A stretch of 64,000 bases of DNA from positions 5,739,001 to 5,803,000 of the forward strand of contig JAWQUS010000020.1 in the NCBI GenBank assembly GCA_036365455.1, read 5' to 3'. The position numbers were made by a program, and so were the translations under genes. Numbering within the stretch: the stretch's first letter is position 1; each line of letters begins with the position of its first letter. The notes under the pieces were generated by a model. It was not told the origin of the DNA and did not search any database. It saw nothing but the letters and a program-made list of their open reading frames with translations. Positions 9,733-21,992 of this stretch are shown here, one piece after another. The DNA comes from Macrosoma leucophasiata. Taxonomy: Eukaryota > Arthropoda > Insecta > Lepidoptera > Hedylidae.

Positions 9733-10240
9733 AAAGGAGATGTTGCAAAAATGTATGGACCTCCGGCCATGTATTGTACACAATATCATTAACAGGCAAA
9801 ATCAATATTAAAACGTTTTAATACAGCATACAATCACTTATTTAGCTTTGTTTGCAGTTACAAAATATTATTTGCAGTTAGAATTGCAACTCAAAGCAAC
9901 ATGGCGAATATGGCGGGCGATGTCATTTTGACATTTTCATTTTTTTAATTGTTTTTTGTACTTGGAGAAAAAAGTAATATTTTCTAAATACTATCGTAAT
10001 CGATTGCATGTGTTAATACTAAGAACTTAAACTAATCGATTTCCAATTTAAAGAAGCGTCGGCTGTATCGCCGCCATGTTGAATATGGTTAAAAATGATA
10101 AAATCGTTTGAATTAAATGTGGTAGTAACTCTAAAATATATTCTTGAATAAATTAATTGTATTTTTTTCGGATTCTTCTTCAATTTACCCATTTTTTGAG
10201 GACGTGTACTTACTAGAGCCGAGCTCGCAACATCTCCTTT
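9733..10240. mobile_element. MITE with AAAGGAGATGTTGC terminal inverted repeats
   Basis: Starts AAAGGAGATGTTGC and ends GCAACATCTCCTTT (14-bp inverted repeat). A second copy lies at 40379-40815 with the same ends and a shared interior. No coding frame is present and no target duplication is clear, so the superfamily is open. Confidence 0.8.
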
Positions 10241-10325
10241 AATAAGACCATTCGTTGATTCAATTGTCTAGGTTGACTGTGGAACTTTTAACGCGAGGAG
10301 GAAGACATATTGGATGATTTCAGTA

Positions 10326-10414
10326 GGGCAATTTTACGCGTTATGTATCCTGTCCCGGGGCGAACTTGCAGACATTCGTCATTCTGCTTCCGTGAGCGAC
10401 GAACGTACATATTT
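10326..10414 (+). repeat. Direct repeat, copy 2 of 2
   Basis: Partner of 9472-9560; nearly the same sequence with a few substitutions. Confidence 0.75.
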
Positions 10415-10449
10415 ACCCTCATGCTCTGAGGCTGAATCATCTTTTATAT

Positions 10450-10760
10450 ACGTAACTTCACGCCTGTAATCCCCGAAGGGGTAGGCAGAGGTAAATGCAT
10501 GCATTCAATCATACATGCAAACACCCACGACTCGCCGGTTACGTTTTGGCCCATGTAACAGGTGGCGAACCTGTTGCCATCTCCGGGCACATTACCAAAC
10601 TCCGGGGTACTGGGAAACTTCCAGAAAATGGAAAAATCCCAATAGAAGCAGAGATAAAGGATTTTAAACCGTTATCTCTGATAGTCCCCGACCCGGGAAT
10701 CGAACCCAGGACCTCCAGCGTAATAGTAGTGGCCTGCTGGCACTACGCTACTGAGGCAGT
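10450..10760 (-). mobile_element. SINE family B with 10-bp target duplication
   Basis: The tRNA-like head is on the minus strand at the right end (CAGTAGCGTAGTGCCAGCAG as an A-box region, GGTTCGATTCC as B box). The tail at the left end contains CTTCACGCCTGTAATCCCCG. TCTTTTATAT at 10440-10449 is repeated at 10761-10770 directly outside the element, as expected for LINE-driven retroposition. It resembles 28890-29186 closely. Confidence 0.88.
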
Positions 10761-11108
10761 TCTTTTATATGTTGTCTTATTTCATTCAATGGAAAATATT
10801 TCACTTAAATTTTCATTTACTTGTAGATATAGTGCTGGTAAGTGAACTGTAGCGTATAGAAATACATAAGAAACAGATGAATCAATGGCATTATCACTAC
10901 TCTTGAGACCAAAGATATTTTGCTTCCATTTCAAAAATCACGAGACTACAACATTACCTAGTGTAATGGTAGAAAAATAATCGAAAAAAGTACGTCAAGT
11001 CCCCACACTTTAATTATGAATTAGGAAATTGACAGAAAAGAAATTAACGCCAAAAGTTATATAACTATGCTTTATTCTTCGTCATTGGACGAAGAATGAA
11101 GAATAGAA

Positions 11109-11397
11109 TTTTACTGGTGGTAGAGTTCCAGGGACGGAGCTCGCGGGAGTAGATACCACCACATTACCTAATATACTTGCCGCTAAATAGTAGTGTTCAG
11201 CACTATCGTGTTCCGGTCGGGTGGTAATGTACGGCCCTGTAATATCCGGCGCAGAGGCATAACATCTTAGGCTTCAGGGGTAGCAACGCATCTGCATTTC
11301 GACATTGGTCTTTGTGTAAGTGTCTATAAGCTGCAGTCATCACTTAACATCAATGTGAACTGCATGCTTGATTGCCGCTTCCATTACAAAAAAAAAT
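11109..11397 (+). repeat. Dispersed repeat family A, full-length copy
   Basis: Begins TTTTACTGGTGGTAGAG, contains GGAGCTCGCGGGxGTAG and CTGCAGTCATCACTTAACAT, and ends with an A run. Confidence 0.85.
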
Positions 11398-13490
11398 TGG
11401 ACGACCTACTAGTTTTAATCTATGAAAAATAAACACAATAAAGTGAACGAGTAATAAAGAAAAAATAAATTTAAAATTTGAAACATATTTAAAAAATATT
11501 AATACAAGTGCCAATATAATTTGATTACACAGACAATCTTAATAATAATATGATGTAGAACGGAAACTAATATAAAAGTGATAATCGATACCTCGCGATA
11601 ACAATGACCCCTGACACATCAATTTCTTAGATAAATAAAGAACGCATAGAAAGTCAGTAACCTACCGATAACAAGAATAAATAAGGACAATACGAGTACA
11701 AAAATATTTCCCACCAAACAACGTGTTATGACTACATCAGATCGACACGTAAAAAGCTTGGGACATTCCTACGACGATAAAGCCAAGTTTACGTTTTCCG
11801 AACTACCAACTATTTGAATGTGTAGGGATGTACCGATGCCTACAGGTAGCCTGTAACATTGTTATAGTCCTAAGATATATATCTTAATATAAAAGGGTTT
11901 GGATATTATAATAATGAAATGTAATAACTATATTTATTTTAATATGTTCAATAATTAATAATAATAATGATAATGAGTGATATAATAATAATTGTATTTT
12001 TATACTGTTTTTCCAGATTGTATTTAAATTATTTGTAAATTTTCTCATAAATGATTGGAACACAGAAAATTTTAAAAAATTGTAACGAAAAAAAAAATCA
12101 TATAAATTAAATATTAATTTATGTAGCTTATAGGCATGCATGTTTTGGATTACAATTTAGATCATTACTCTTATACAAACTCCTGAATGTTAAATGAAAT
12201 TGTTATCTGTTTTGTGTGCTATATTGATAATAAATAAATAAATAAATATCTACCGATATCGAATTACGATAAAAAGTGTATCGTGGTTTTATGAAAGGAG
12301 CCAAAGCATAGACAGTCAATGAAGTACTACTAGATGCATCTAAGCTAATATTTTTACGTCATAATGTGGCAAATAATCACACTGGTGTTAAGTGAAACAT
12401 GCCTTTAAATATTAACATAAAACCAGAGATTTCCATATAGACGCCTTCCTCCTGAGGTCTTAAATGCCTGTGTCAGAAATTACAGTCAGAGGTAAGTTCG
12501 TTCCACAATTTACACGTTCTGGGCCGAAACGAACGCAAAAACGACACCGTTGAACACTGTCACTTGACCAGTCGGTGAGGGTGGAATTTCTCTCATCTTT
12601 GGGTAGGAAATGAAACGAAGACACTATATCAGTTCAGCAGATTTTTTTTTTCCGTTTCAATCGACTGCATGAATTCCATTCATAAAGCTTAACTCGATCA
12701 AATAAGAGTCATTAAATAGGTGGACTGGTAATCCAAGCTTAAGCTAGTTGACATGTCCACGGAAACAACCACGTAAACAAAAACACACGCCCCATATTAA
12801 ATAAGATATGAAAAGTGACCGAAATCGAAATTGTCGGTCATATTTTACTGTCTCAGAACATCTCTATTCACCCCAACGAGACTGTATTGGAACGGAGACA
12901 GGCCAATGATACATATTTATCTAACAATATTTATTGTCTGAAAAAAAGGCGGTGCGATTTTCCCGCCTTTCATATTTAAAGTTGGAATGGTTTAGGGATG
13001 ATGAATGTCGAATGGTGATAGAATGGGTGACGGAAATGAATAAAACAACGGATTGCCTGTACACCTGTTTGCGGTTTTAAATTCAAAATGCTGTCCCAGC
13101 TTGGTGAGGCTAGGATGGGAATAACATAAGATTTATATTATATTCTAAAAATGTAAAGACACTAGTTGATGGAATATGAAATACCGCCTCTTTGATGCTG
13201 AAGGATTTAAGATAAGTGTTAACCTGTAGTAAAAATCCTTTAAAATATGTTTGAAATATTAAATTTTCGATTTTTAATTACATATATAAGTATTTTTAAT
13301 GATATGGTAAAGGTAGTACGGATATAAGGTACTTACGTACGTGTACTTACCTTTTACCTAATATCAGTAATTAAAAGTAATTCCAAACTGTAATTAGCTC
13401 TGTTATTACCTATTCTAGTTCTAGTTATTATTCTATTTTACCTATTTACGTTTGCCAAATCGTTTGAGTAAATTTTACATACCTACATGT
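11398..13490. other. Gene-free AT-rich stretch
   Basis: No coding frame longer than chance is supported. An (AAAT)n run at about 12222-12245 looks like the 3' tail of a degraded LINE. Confidence 0.5.
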
Positions 13491-13523
13491 ATTCACACAG
13501 ATCACCCCCAATAGATACCGCAT
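13491..13523 (+). repeat. 33-bp inverted repeat, left copy
   Basis: Contains ATCACCCCCAATAGATACCG. The reverse complement lies at 20651-20683 with one mismatch in 33. The similarity stops sharply on both sides. The pair encloses 7.1 kb holding the foldback structure and the LINE. Confidence 0.8.
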
Positions 13524-13978
13524 ACAGGGCGACCGACGCGCACAACAAGTTGCTAGCTAATTTGCTAGCATATTTTCAATGCTCGAAATCGCGACGCCAA
13601 TGACGCCATTAGTGACCGAGCATCCGACCCGTTCGTACGTGAGAAATAATTTATTTTCTACCGAAAATATCTAGGGAATGGCTTCCTGCGTAGTAAAATA
13701 ATGTCTAAATACGTCTAGAACATCAAATATTAAAAAAGATGGTATGACAGTTCACCGGTAAGTAAATAAATTCATTTAAAACACTTATAATATTATCAGA
13801 GATCAACTGAAACTGGATTAAGCACAAGTATATTTTCGCAAAGTCCTGCTCACTCATTACGTTATTTACATTATTTGTCCCTTTCTAAGAAAAGAAAGTC
13901 GATCGATAGTGTTGTACCGCATATACGTTAGTCGGTATCGATATTTTTATAATACTTTAAAACCTTTATCAGAAAATA

Positions 13979-16057
13979 TGTAATAATACTACGTTTAGAA
14001 TGGACACTTCGATGTCCTACCTGTTCTGCCCTCCCCCTCTGAGCTCTTAGTTTAAAATCAGTTGGGTGATAAATTTAAGGTCTTGAGCGATGTATTTTAG
14101 GATAATTTGAAAATGCAATATTTATGTACTTAATTCAATTTACCTACCAGCCGCGAAGTGGTAGTGTCCACCACTATTGTGTTCGGTGGTAATGTACGGT
14201 GATAGAGCTGCAATGAACGAGCTCGAAAGCGTTAACACCTACATGTTACCTATTCGACCTGCTAGTAAGTGGTTATCGGTTTTCTCTAATGTAAACCGTT
14301 ATCCTGTTCCGGGTAGATGGTAATATACAGTGGTAGAGCTCCAGAGCGAGCGAGCATCACCGCATTTACCAATTTACATGTAAGTGACAATAGTATGTTA
14401 GCAATGTGCGTATCAATGTCAGGGTTCCTGTAGGTGATCATTACGAATATAATATAAATATAAAATAATACAATTAACAAAATATATATATTTACATAAT
14501 ATTTATATTTTCGTTTTAATTAGACGTGGATATCAATTGTTTTTCACTTTAATTTATTTTGTTAGTTTTTGACTTGTTATAAGCGGTGCTTGTCAACCTA
14601 AATGAATAAATTAATTTCTGATTCTGATTGGTATTTCCTTTCAAATCGAAGATGGCGGACTTAATCATTTTTCTACGTTGTGATATGGTGTCAATTTGGC
14701 GGTTTCTTGGGGTACTGATTACGAAAATGTCATCTTTATTCATATCCAAGATGGCGAACAGATTTTTCTTTCAAAATATGATATCGGTATCAATTTTGAG
14801 GTTTTACGAGGTGCTGATTACGAAAATGGCATCCGTTTTCAGATCCAAGATGGTGGACAGACTTTTTATTCAAAATGTGAAATGGGAATCAATTCCAAGG
14901 TTTCTTGGGGTGCTGATTACGAAAATGGCGTCCGTTTTCAGATTAAAGATGGCGGACAGATTTTTCCTTCAAAATATGATATGGGTATCAATGTCGAGAT
15001 TCCTTGAGGTGCTGATTGCAAAAATGGCATCAGTTTTCAGATCAAAGATGGCGGAAATCATTGTTTTTTATTTATATACACCTATATAGGCTAATAGCAC
15101 CTAAGAAAACTTCGAAAGTTACACGCATTTGATTTAAGAAAAAGTTATTAGCCATCTTGGATCTTAAAAAGTTGTCATTTTCGTAATAAGCACTCCAAGA
15201 AACCTAGAAATTGATACCCATATCATATTATGAAAGTAAAAATCTGTGCGCCATCGTGGATCTGAAAACAGATGCCATTTTCGTAATCAGCACCCCAAGA
15301 AACCTCGAAATTGATACCCATATCACATTTTGAAAAAAAATACATTCGTCCGCCATCTTGGATCTGAAAACAGATGCCATTTTCCTAAACAGCACTCCAA
15401 GAAACCTCGAAATTGATACCTATATCACATTTCGTAAATAAAGTCCGTCCGCCATCTTGGAACTGAAAATGGATGCCATTTTCTCTTCTTAATTTTTCAT
15501 CTGTCCGCCTTCTTGAATTAGAAAAATGCACCTCAGGAAACCGTAAAATATAGATCCATATCATATTTTCTAAAAATAATGATGTCCGCCATCTTTGACT
15601 TGAAAGGAGATACCATTTTCGTAATTAAACCTCAAGGAACCCTTACATTGACACCCACATTGCTTACATATTATCGTTAGGTACCATTTAGTGAAATATA
15701 AATTGGGAAATGCGGTGGTGATCGTACGCCCTGAAGCTGCATCACTGAAGCTCTACCACAGTATATAACTTATCCCGAACATGACAACGGTTTACATTGG
15801 AGAAAACCGATAACCTCTTGGCAGGTCAAATGGTAAAACATGTAGCTATACACGCCTTCGAGCTTGTTCATTGGAGCTCTCTCACCGTACATTACCACCG
15901 AACACAATAGCGTTATAACTACAAGTAAATAAATACAAAATGTATCATACCTAGGCAGCACGGAACGTCGCTGTAGAATACCATTAAAAGAGGAGGTTGG
16001 GTGAGGCGGGGAAATCGGGCGGGATGTCGAAGTGTCCATTTGTATTATTATTACGCA
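13979..16057. mobile_element. Large foldback (inverted-repeat) element with tandem subrepeats
   Basis: The left half (about 13979-15090) is complementary to the right half (about 15110-16057). Outer arms share GACACTTCGATGTCC against its complement near 16024-16036. Middle arms share TGTTCGGTGGTAATGTACGG with 15890-15911 in reverse, and GGTTATCGGTTTTCTC. The inner arms consist of roughly 100-bp tandem units (left arm 14640-15060, right arm 15130-15630) that each contain AAGATGGCGGAC or a variant. Arms made of subrepeats are a hallmark of foldback elements such as Drosophila FB. The arms have diverged and no transposase is visible. Confidence 0.7.
14537..14632 (+). repeat. LINE 3'-end fragment
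   Basis: Ends TAAATGAATAAATTAATTTC followed by ATTCTGATTCTG. The reverse complement of a close relative is at 20826-20915. It lies in the left foldback arm only, so it was probably inserted later. Confidence 0.55.
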
Positions 16058-16227
16058 TTCTCTGGCTCAACTACCATACATCACCACTATCACCTTAGCG
16101 GCACGTAAAATATATAATGCGGAGGTGCTGATCGCGCTCGAGAGTGATCTTGAGTTCGTTAAGTACGCTCCACCACTAATTTCCTATTTTTTTTATTTTC
16201 TTCTAATATATTTTATTTTTTTTTATA

Positions 16228-16345
16228 TTCTTCTACAGAAAAATTGTATTTTGATAAGTGCGTGTGTAAATACACGTCACAGATTGATGTCTATGTCATA
16301 GGTAACCAGATTTTAAGCGTTTGTATGGAATTTCCGTACAATTGA
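16228..16345 (+). repeat. Right end shared with the repeat at 50655-50855
   Basis: TGTAAATACACGTCACxGATTGATGTCT followed by GTATGGAATTT occurs here and at 50777-50850, where it directly follows the sequence that matches the left end of the foldback structure. The two places therefore share both ends. Confidence 0.6.
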
Positions 16346-17121
16346 TAAAATTTAAGAGATGCTTTAAAGCGGCCTATTTAAATGATATTTTAATAAATAA
16401 TCATAATCCGCTGTACTGTACATGCGCGATGGCCTGACAAACATTTAAAGTTACTTATACTTTTAAGCTATAACGTAAAATAATTACTTTATTGGCATTA
16501 AATTTAAAAAAGCTACAAAGAAGTGATGCTATGTCGTTTGTAATCTTGATATTACATATAGTTTGTACCCGGTGTTAGCTTATCAATTCTCACTCGCAGT
16601 GCCGTGTTTTTAGACATCCAGTATCATAGAAGAGAATTCTGGGGTTTGCCCTCTTTTAAATTCATTATCAGTATCACCATCGTAGTTTGTATTAGGTAGT
16701 TACATATTGTTATTTTACTTTTTCCCTATTTTAAATTAATGTGATTGATTTGAACAATTTCAACACTGATGTTTGTTTACAAGGAGGTACTCCAAATCAA
16801 GTTGTCATCTGTCATTCTGTCAATCTGTCATGCGGAGGTTACCTACCACAGATAATTAAATGACGTTCCGTTACTCGCACGCACTGCAAGTACATACTAA
16901 TATTGTTACACTTTTTTTTTTTCCTTTTGTTTTTTTTTTTTAATTACGATCTTGTTAGTATATACCACAAATTGTCACAGTCGACTGGCAGGTATGTGAA
17001 TATTCTATATTCCCTTTTTTTAATTATTATTTCCTTATATCATAATTATCTTATTTATTTACTATTATTTATAATATTTATTTTATATACTTACACATTT
17101 ATATTTATTTAATAGTACTTT
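16346..17121. other. Non-coding interval before the LINE
   Basis: AT-rich, with long T runs at about 16908-16941 just before the LINE frame. The 5' end of the LINE could lie near there. I see no ORF1-type frame. Confidence 0.4.
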
Positions 17122-20040
17122 ATGTCTGATGACGAAAGATTTTACTCTGCCTCAGATCTTTTTTCATTTTCATCCCTCGACGACAATCTCCCCTTGAACC
17201 GCTGTCTTAACGAAGAACTGATTAAATTTCCGAAGTGTCTTCATATATGTCACATTAATGCGCAAAGTGTACCTCAACACCACACAGAGCTATTGAATAT
17301 TTTTGACAGCGCAACAGCTCATGCCATACTCGTTTCTGAAAGTTGGCTCAAACCCAATCTCCCTTCCACCGCTTTCAGTCTTCCTGGCTTCGTTCTGGTT
17401 CGTAACGATCGTACGGGTAAACGAGCCGGGGGTGTTGCTATCTACCTTCGCAGCAGCATCCCCTATAAAATTCTCCTTACTTCGCCTCCCCTTTACAATG
17501 GGAATCCTGAATTTCTTTTCATTGAAGCAAATGTCCAAGGGGCTAGGGTTATTCTTGGAGTCATGTACTTCCCGCCTACTATTAATTACTTTTCTATTCT
17601 TGAACCGCTCATAGAATCACTTTCCTCTTAACACAAGCATCTCATAATCATGGGTGATTTAAACACTGACATGCTGAAAGACAATTTGAGATCGCGTAAC
17701 TTAGGTTCGATCCTGGAATCAACAAATCTCTCTTTACTGAATCTCAACGCTACACATCACAATATTAATTGTGATGATTCCTGGCTCGACCTTATTTTTA
17801 CATCAAACGAAAGTTTGTGTCTGAATCATGGGCAGTTTCCTGTGCCGGGTTTATCTAGACACGACATGATCTTTGTCTGTTATAACGTCAAACCTCCTAA
17901 AGAACGACCTACCACAATTTATATGAGAAATTTCGCGAAGTTGGATCCGAATAAACTTAAATCTGATGCTTTATTGATTGATTGGTCCTTAATTGAGTCG
18001 GCTCCAACAATTGATGATAAAATTTCACTTTTCAACAATAATTTAGTTTCTTTATTTGACGTACATGCACCTTTGAAAGCACGTCGACTTAGGCGCCCTC
18101 CGGCCCCCTGGATTACCAGTGGCGTGCGGATAGCGATGCGTCGGCGTGATAGAGCCTTTCGTACCTTTCGTAGGGATCGTAGTGAGGTAAATTGGATTAA
18201 TTATAAACTAGCTAGAAATCGCTGTAACCAGATGATAAGAGCCGCTAAACGCCGCTATATTTTTGATAATGTTTTGCATTCTTCTCCGGCCGATATATGG
18301 AAGTTTCTTAAGACCCTCGGCTTCTCCAAGCCCAAGTTTAATCCGACTTCTCTAAACTGCACCCTTAACGATCTTAACGTACATTTCTCTACATCCCCTC
18401 TGTTTGACGTAAATACTAAATTAGCTACCATCCATAACCTTGCTTCCATGCCGATTCTGACTCGTGAATTATTTACCTTTTCTCCTGTGTCCATTGATGA
18501 GGTCTACAAAATACTTATTGCATTAAAATCCAATGCTATGGGAGTCGATGGTATAAGTAGAAGAATGGTTCTTCTCATACTTGACTCCGTGCTGCCCATC
18601 TTCACGCACATTATTAACTTTTCCCTTCTCTCTGGGACTTACCCATCAGCTTGGCGGAAAGCCTTTATTGTACCTTGTCCTAAATCCTCTAGTCCCTGTC
18701 TCCCCACTCATTACAGACCCATTTCAATTCTGCCTTTTTTTTCTAAGGTTCTAGAAGCCGCAGTCCACAAACAAATGTCTAAATTTATCCTTTCTAATGA
18801 CCTTCTTTCCCAATTTCAATCAGGATTTCGACCTGGGCATAGCACATCGACTGCTCTTGTAAAGGTGTTGGAGGATGTCAGATTAAATATGGAGAACTCT
18901 CAAGTGACTGTACTTGTCCTTGTAGATTTCTCCAATGCTTTTAATAATGTTGACCATAACATTCTCCTCAGCATACTCAACTTCACAGGGATCTCATCAC
19001 TGGGCCAGGAATGGTTCTCCTCGTATCTTCGTGGTCGCCAGCAGGCAGTGCGCGTCAATCAGGAGCTTTCTGGCTGGTGCAATCTTGTCGCTGGTGTCCC
19101 ACAAAGCGGAATTCTTTCTCCTCTTTTATTTTCTTTGTTTATAAATCTTATCACTTCTTATCTTCACTGCTCTTATCATCTGTATGCTGATGACCTTCAG
19201 ATTTACACTCAATCTGATATTTCTAATTTACATTCGGCCATCACTAACATTAATAGGGATCTACTAGCTATATGTGAGTGGTCACGTAAATTTGGGATTT
19301 CTGTAAATACATAGAAATGTCAAGCTATAGTAATTGGCAGCACATATTTTATTAATAAACTTGACCTGAATCATTTGCCTCCTGTTGTGTTTGACAATTC
19401 AATCATACCATTTGTAGATAACGTTAAGGATTTAGGACTACACATAGATTCAACTTTAAAATGGAAAAAACAGGTAAACAAAATTAGTCAAAATACTATT
19501 GCTACTTTACGCTCTCTTTATAGATATAAAAACTTTTTACCCACCGGCACAAAGATTCTCCTGGTTCGTTCTATTATTTTACCCACTCTTGATTATGCTG
19601 ATGTTTGTTTCTCAGATATCTCACAAGAACTTCTCAACAAATTGGATCGATTACTTAATACTTCCATTCGCTTTATCTTTGGCCTGCGAAAATATGACCA
19701 CATCTCCCTCTATCGTTCTAAGCTTAAATGGCTTCCTATCCGCCAGAGACGTTCCTGGCGGATACTCTGTTTTCTTTTTTCAATCATTAACGATCCATGT
19801 TCTCCGAATTATCTTCAAACAAAATTTAACTTTCTCGGCGACTCTCATAGTCTTTCTCTTCGTTCATCGGAGAATTTGACGCTTGCAATACCTTCCCACC
19901 ATTCTGTTTTTTTGTCGAAATCTTTGGTAATACCTGCGATTAAGCTCTGGAACACGCTGCCCCTTGACATTCGTAAGTCTCCCTCTAAGTTTTCATTCAA
20001 ACGAAAGCTCTATAGTCACTTTCTGGAATCGATGCCTTAG
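17122..20040 (+). pseudogene. LINE endonuclease/reverse transcriptase, two in-frame stops
   Basis: One continuous frame from the ATG at 17122 to TAG at 20038-20040, broken only by TAA at 17629-17631 and TAG at 19312-19314. There is no frameshift. The apurinic-endonuclease part shows HINAQS, SESWLK, GGVAIYLRS and GDLNTDM. The SDH-like motif reads SRHDM. The reverse transcriptase part shows VDFSNAFNNVDH (motif A Asp kept), GVPQSGILSPLLF and the catalytic YADD. A C-terminal region (19375-20040) carries WLPIRQRR and WNTLPLDIR. The protein would nick target DNA and copy its own RNA onto it. With two nonsense codons and otherwise good conservation, it is a young dead copy. The clade is inferred from motif style only. 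Confidence 0.88.
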
Positions 20041-20377
20041 TTTTAACTTTCTGTCGTCATATGCATATATATATTTATAATATATTATTGTATATATTAT
20101 CTTTATACTGTATAAGTTATGTATATATTATTTATGATACGTAAATATAATAATTATATCTAATATATTTTTATCTTTTTATTGATTGTTAAATACAATT
20201 TATAATGTTTTTGTTTCTAAACAATACCTATTTCGTACTGTCCATATAGTTTTTATTATTGCACCCCTACTATCAGTATCCCACTACCTCAAGGTTGACT
20301 GGTAGAGAATGCCCTATGGCATTAAGTCCGCCTTATGTACTAGGTGCATTAAAGTTTAAATAAATAAATAAATTTAT
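17122..20377 (+). mobile_element. Non-LTR retrotransposon (CR1/Jockey-like), inactive
   Basis: Endonuclease plus reverse transcriptase frame followed by a short 3' region ending in an (AAAT)n tail at 20357-20377. No ORF1 is visible. The 5' end is undefined. Confidence 0.85.
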
Positions 20378-20650
20378 GCGTTTTTATTTACCAACTTAAA
20401 TGATATACTATTAATATTTTAATTTACCTATTTCTGAAATTATGATTATATTATTTCCAATTACTGACAATTACTGACAACTAAAGCAAATAAATGTGGA
20501 AAAAATATCGATAAGAAATATCGACAGCTTCCCAGCTCAATGAGTCCAAGTCGCCAAGTCAAACAGCCAATCACAGCGCTTTAGTTACGTCTCCCGCAAC
20601 ACCCGCGTACCTCTAAAACGGTGAACACGGCTCCGAACAAATATTCACTA

Positions 20651-20683
20651 ATGCGGTATCTATTGGGGGTGATCTGTGTGTAT
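20651..20683 (-). repeat. 33-bp inverted repeat, right copy
   Basis: Contains ATGCGGTATCTATTGGGGGT; partner of 13491-13523. It does not extend further in either direction. Confidence 0.8.
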
Positions 20684-20825
20684 TGACAATCAAGCACAAC
20701 ATGATTTTCCTGGCCGAAGTAACAGAAAGCAGTTCACTGACATTTGTTGTAATCTGCGAACTTACACACTAACACTAGTTTTCGATTTTTGAATTTCAAA
20801 AGGCCGTAAATATTAGATAGTATTC

Positions 20826-21025
20826 AGAATCAGAATCAGAATCTCATTTATTCATTTAGGGTGACAGGGACCTCTTATGACACGTCAAAAAACAAACAAA
20901 ATAAATTAAAGTGAACAACTCTCCTTTGTCTTTTTCTATCCTGCACATTTGACAATGCAACTGACAAAGACAAAGCATTATAGAGCCTAAACGTAGCTAA
21001 TGCACGTTTATGAATTAGAGGGTTA
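20826..21025 (-). repeat. LINE 3'-end fragment plus MITE fragment
   Basis: 20826-20915 is the reverse complement of a relative of 14537-14632, with a CAGAATCAGAATCAGAATCT run. 20915-21025 matches the MITE at 48909-49057 (TCCTGCACATTTGACAATGC). Confidence 0.6.
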
Positions 21026-21992
21026 CTATTTAAATTGGCTTCAAAGTTTTAGGTTTCACATAGAGCCTCTTGTTTTTTTTTACGAATTAGTATACCGTAG
21101 ACGTACCGTATGCGGGTGATACAGTATAAGTCAGGGAAATAATTTTAAACCTTTGGAGTAATCGGTTCTTTCTTCGATTCATTCCATAATTAACGATCTG
21201 CAGCAGGTAGTGAAAGAGAACTAAGTGCTTGTTGGTTGCGAACATTTGAATGAAGAATTGAGATGGAACAAGTAACGTGTAAAGAACAGGTGACAGGCAT
21301 AAAACAACGGGAGAATGAATGTACACCTGTCATGTTTGGATAAGAATGAAATATTATTTGTACAAGAAACAAAATAAAAAGGTTTCGTTTGTATGCTTTC
21401 AAACACAATTTCAACACGTGAATAGGTAGACAGAGGTACATGTGATACCTAGATTAAATTCTGTTCAGTGCCCAACATATAAGTATGCCAAATTATAGCT
21501 TCGGACTAGAAAGAAAATGATGAATAATTTTAAGGGATCCCAAAAAATAATTTTAGTAATGAACCCTGGCGAATTGATTGAAGGCGATTACTTCTTTGGT
21601 GTAATAACCTTATACCACCCAACGCAAACAAGTTTGCTTCGTCCCAAAATTCTCCAACGTCAGGTCGGTCTGATCTCCTAAACTCAGCCATTCGTAACAA
21701 ACTTTATCAACGCCACACGCCAGTTCACGGCACACAAATTTGTCGCGACAAGATATTATCAAAACCCTAGAACCCTCCGGATAACCGGCCGATCGAGGCT
21801 CTCGTTTATCAAAAAATGGAAAAGGGACCGAGCAAAATTTGCGGACCTTTGGGGCCGGCGCCCACTGATGGCGCGGCACGATAGAGCGTGGTAAAGGTTT
21901 TTTTACAATATGTTACAACACGCCACTGCAGTATGTGAGATGCACAGACGACTTTTCTCTGTTTCTCTGTTAAAACCTACTACCTAATCCTA
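21026..21992. other. No gene supported
   Basis: A minus-strand frame at 21610-21879 is open for 89 codons and is more GC-rich than its surroundings. I do not recognise it and it lacks supporting signals. It could be an exon or a captured fragment. Confidence 0.35.

Noticed and set aside
10690..10757. tRNA gene with B box GGTTCGATTCC
   Set aside because: It is the head of a SINE with a 10-bp target duplication around the whole unit.
10495..10845. 116-codon plus frame
   Set aside because: It lies over SINE B; the sister SINE does not preserve it.
14628..15089. 153-codon repetitive protein
   Set aside because: The frame runs through roughly 100-bp tandem DNA repeats in the foldback arm; a second frame is open over the same bases and neither resembles a protein.
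21610..21879. 89-codon minus frame as a gene
   Set aside because: No recognised motif, splice signal or repeat support; mentioned only as an unexplained GC-richer frame.
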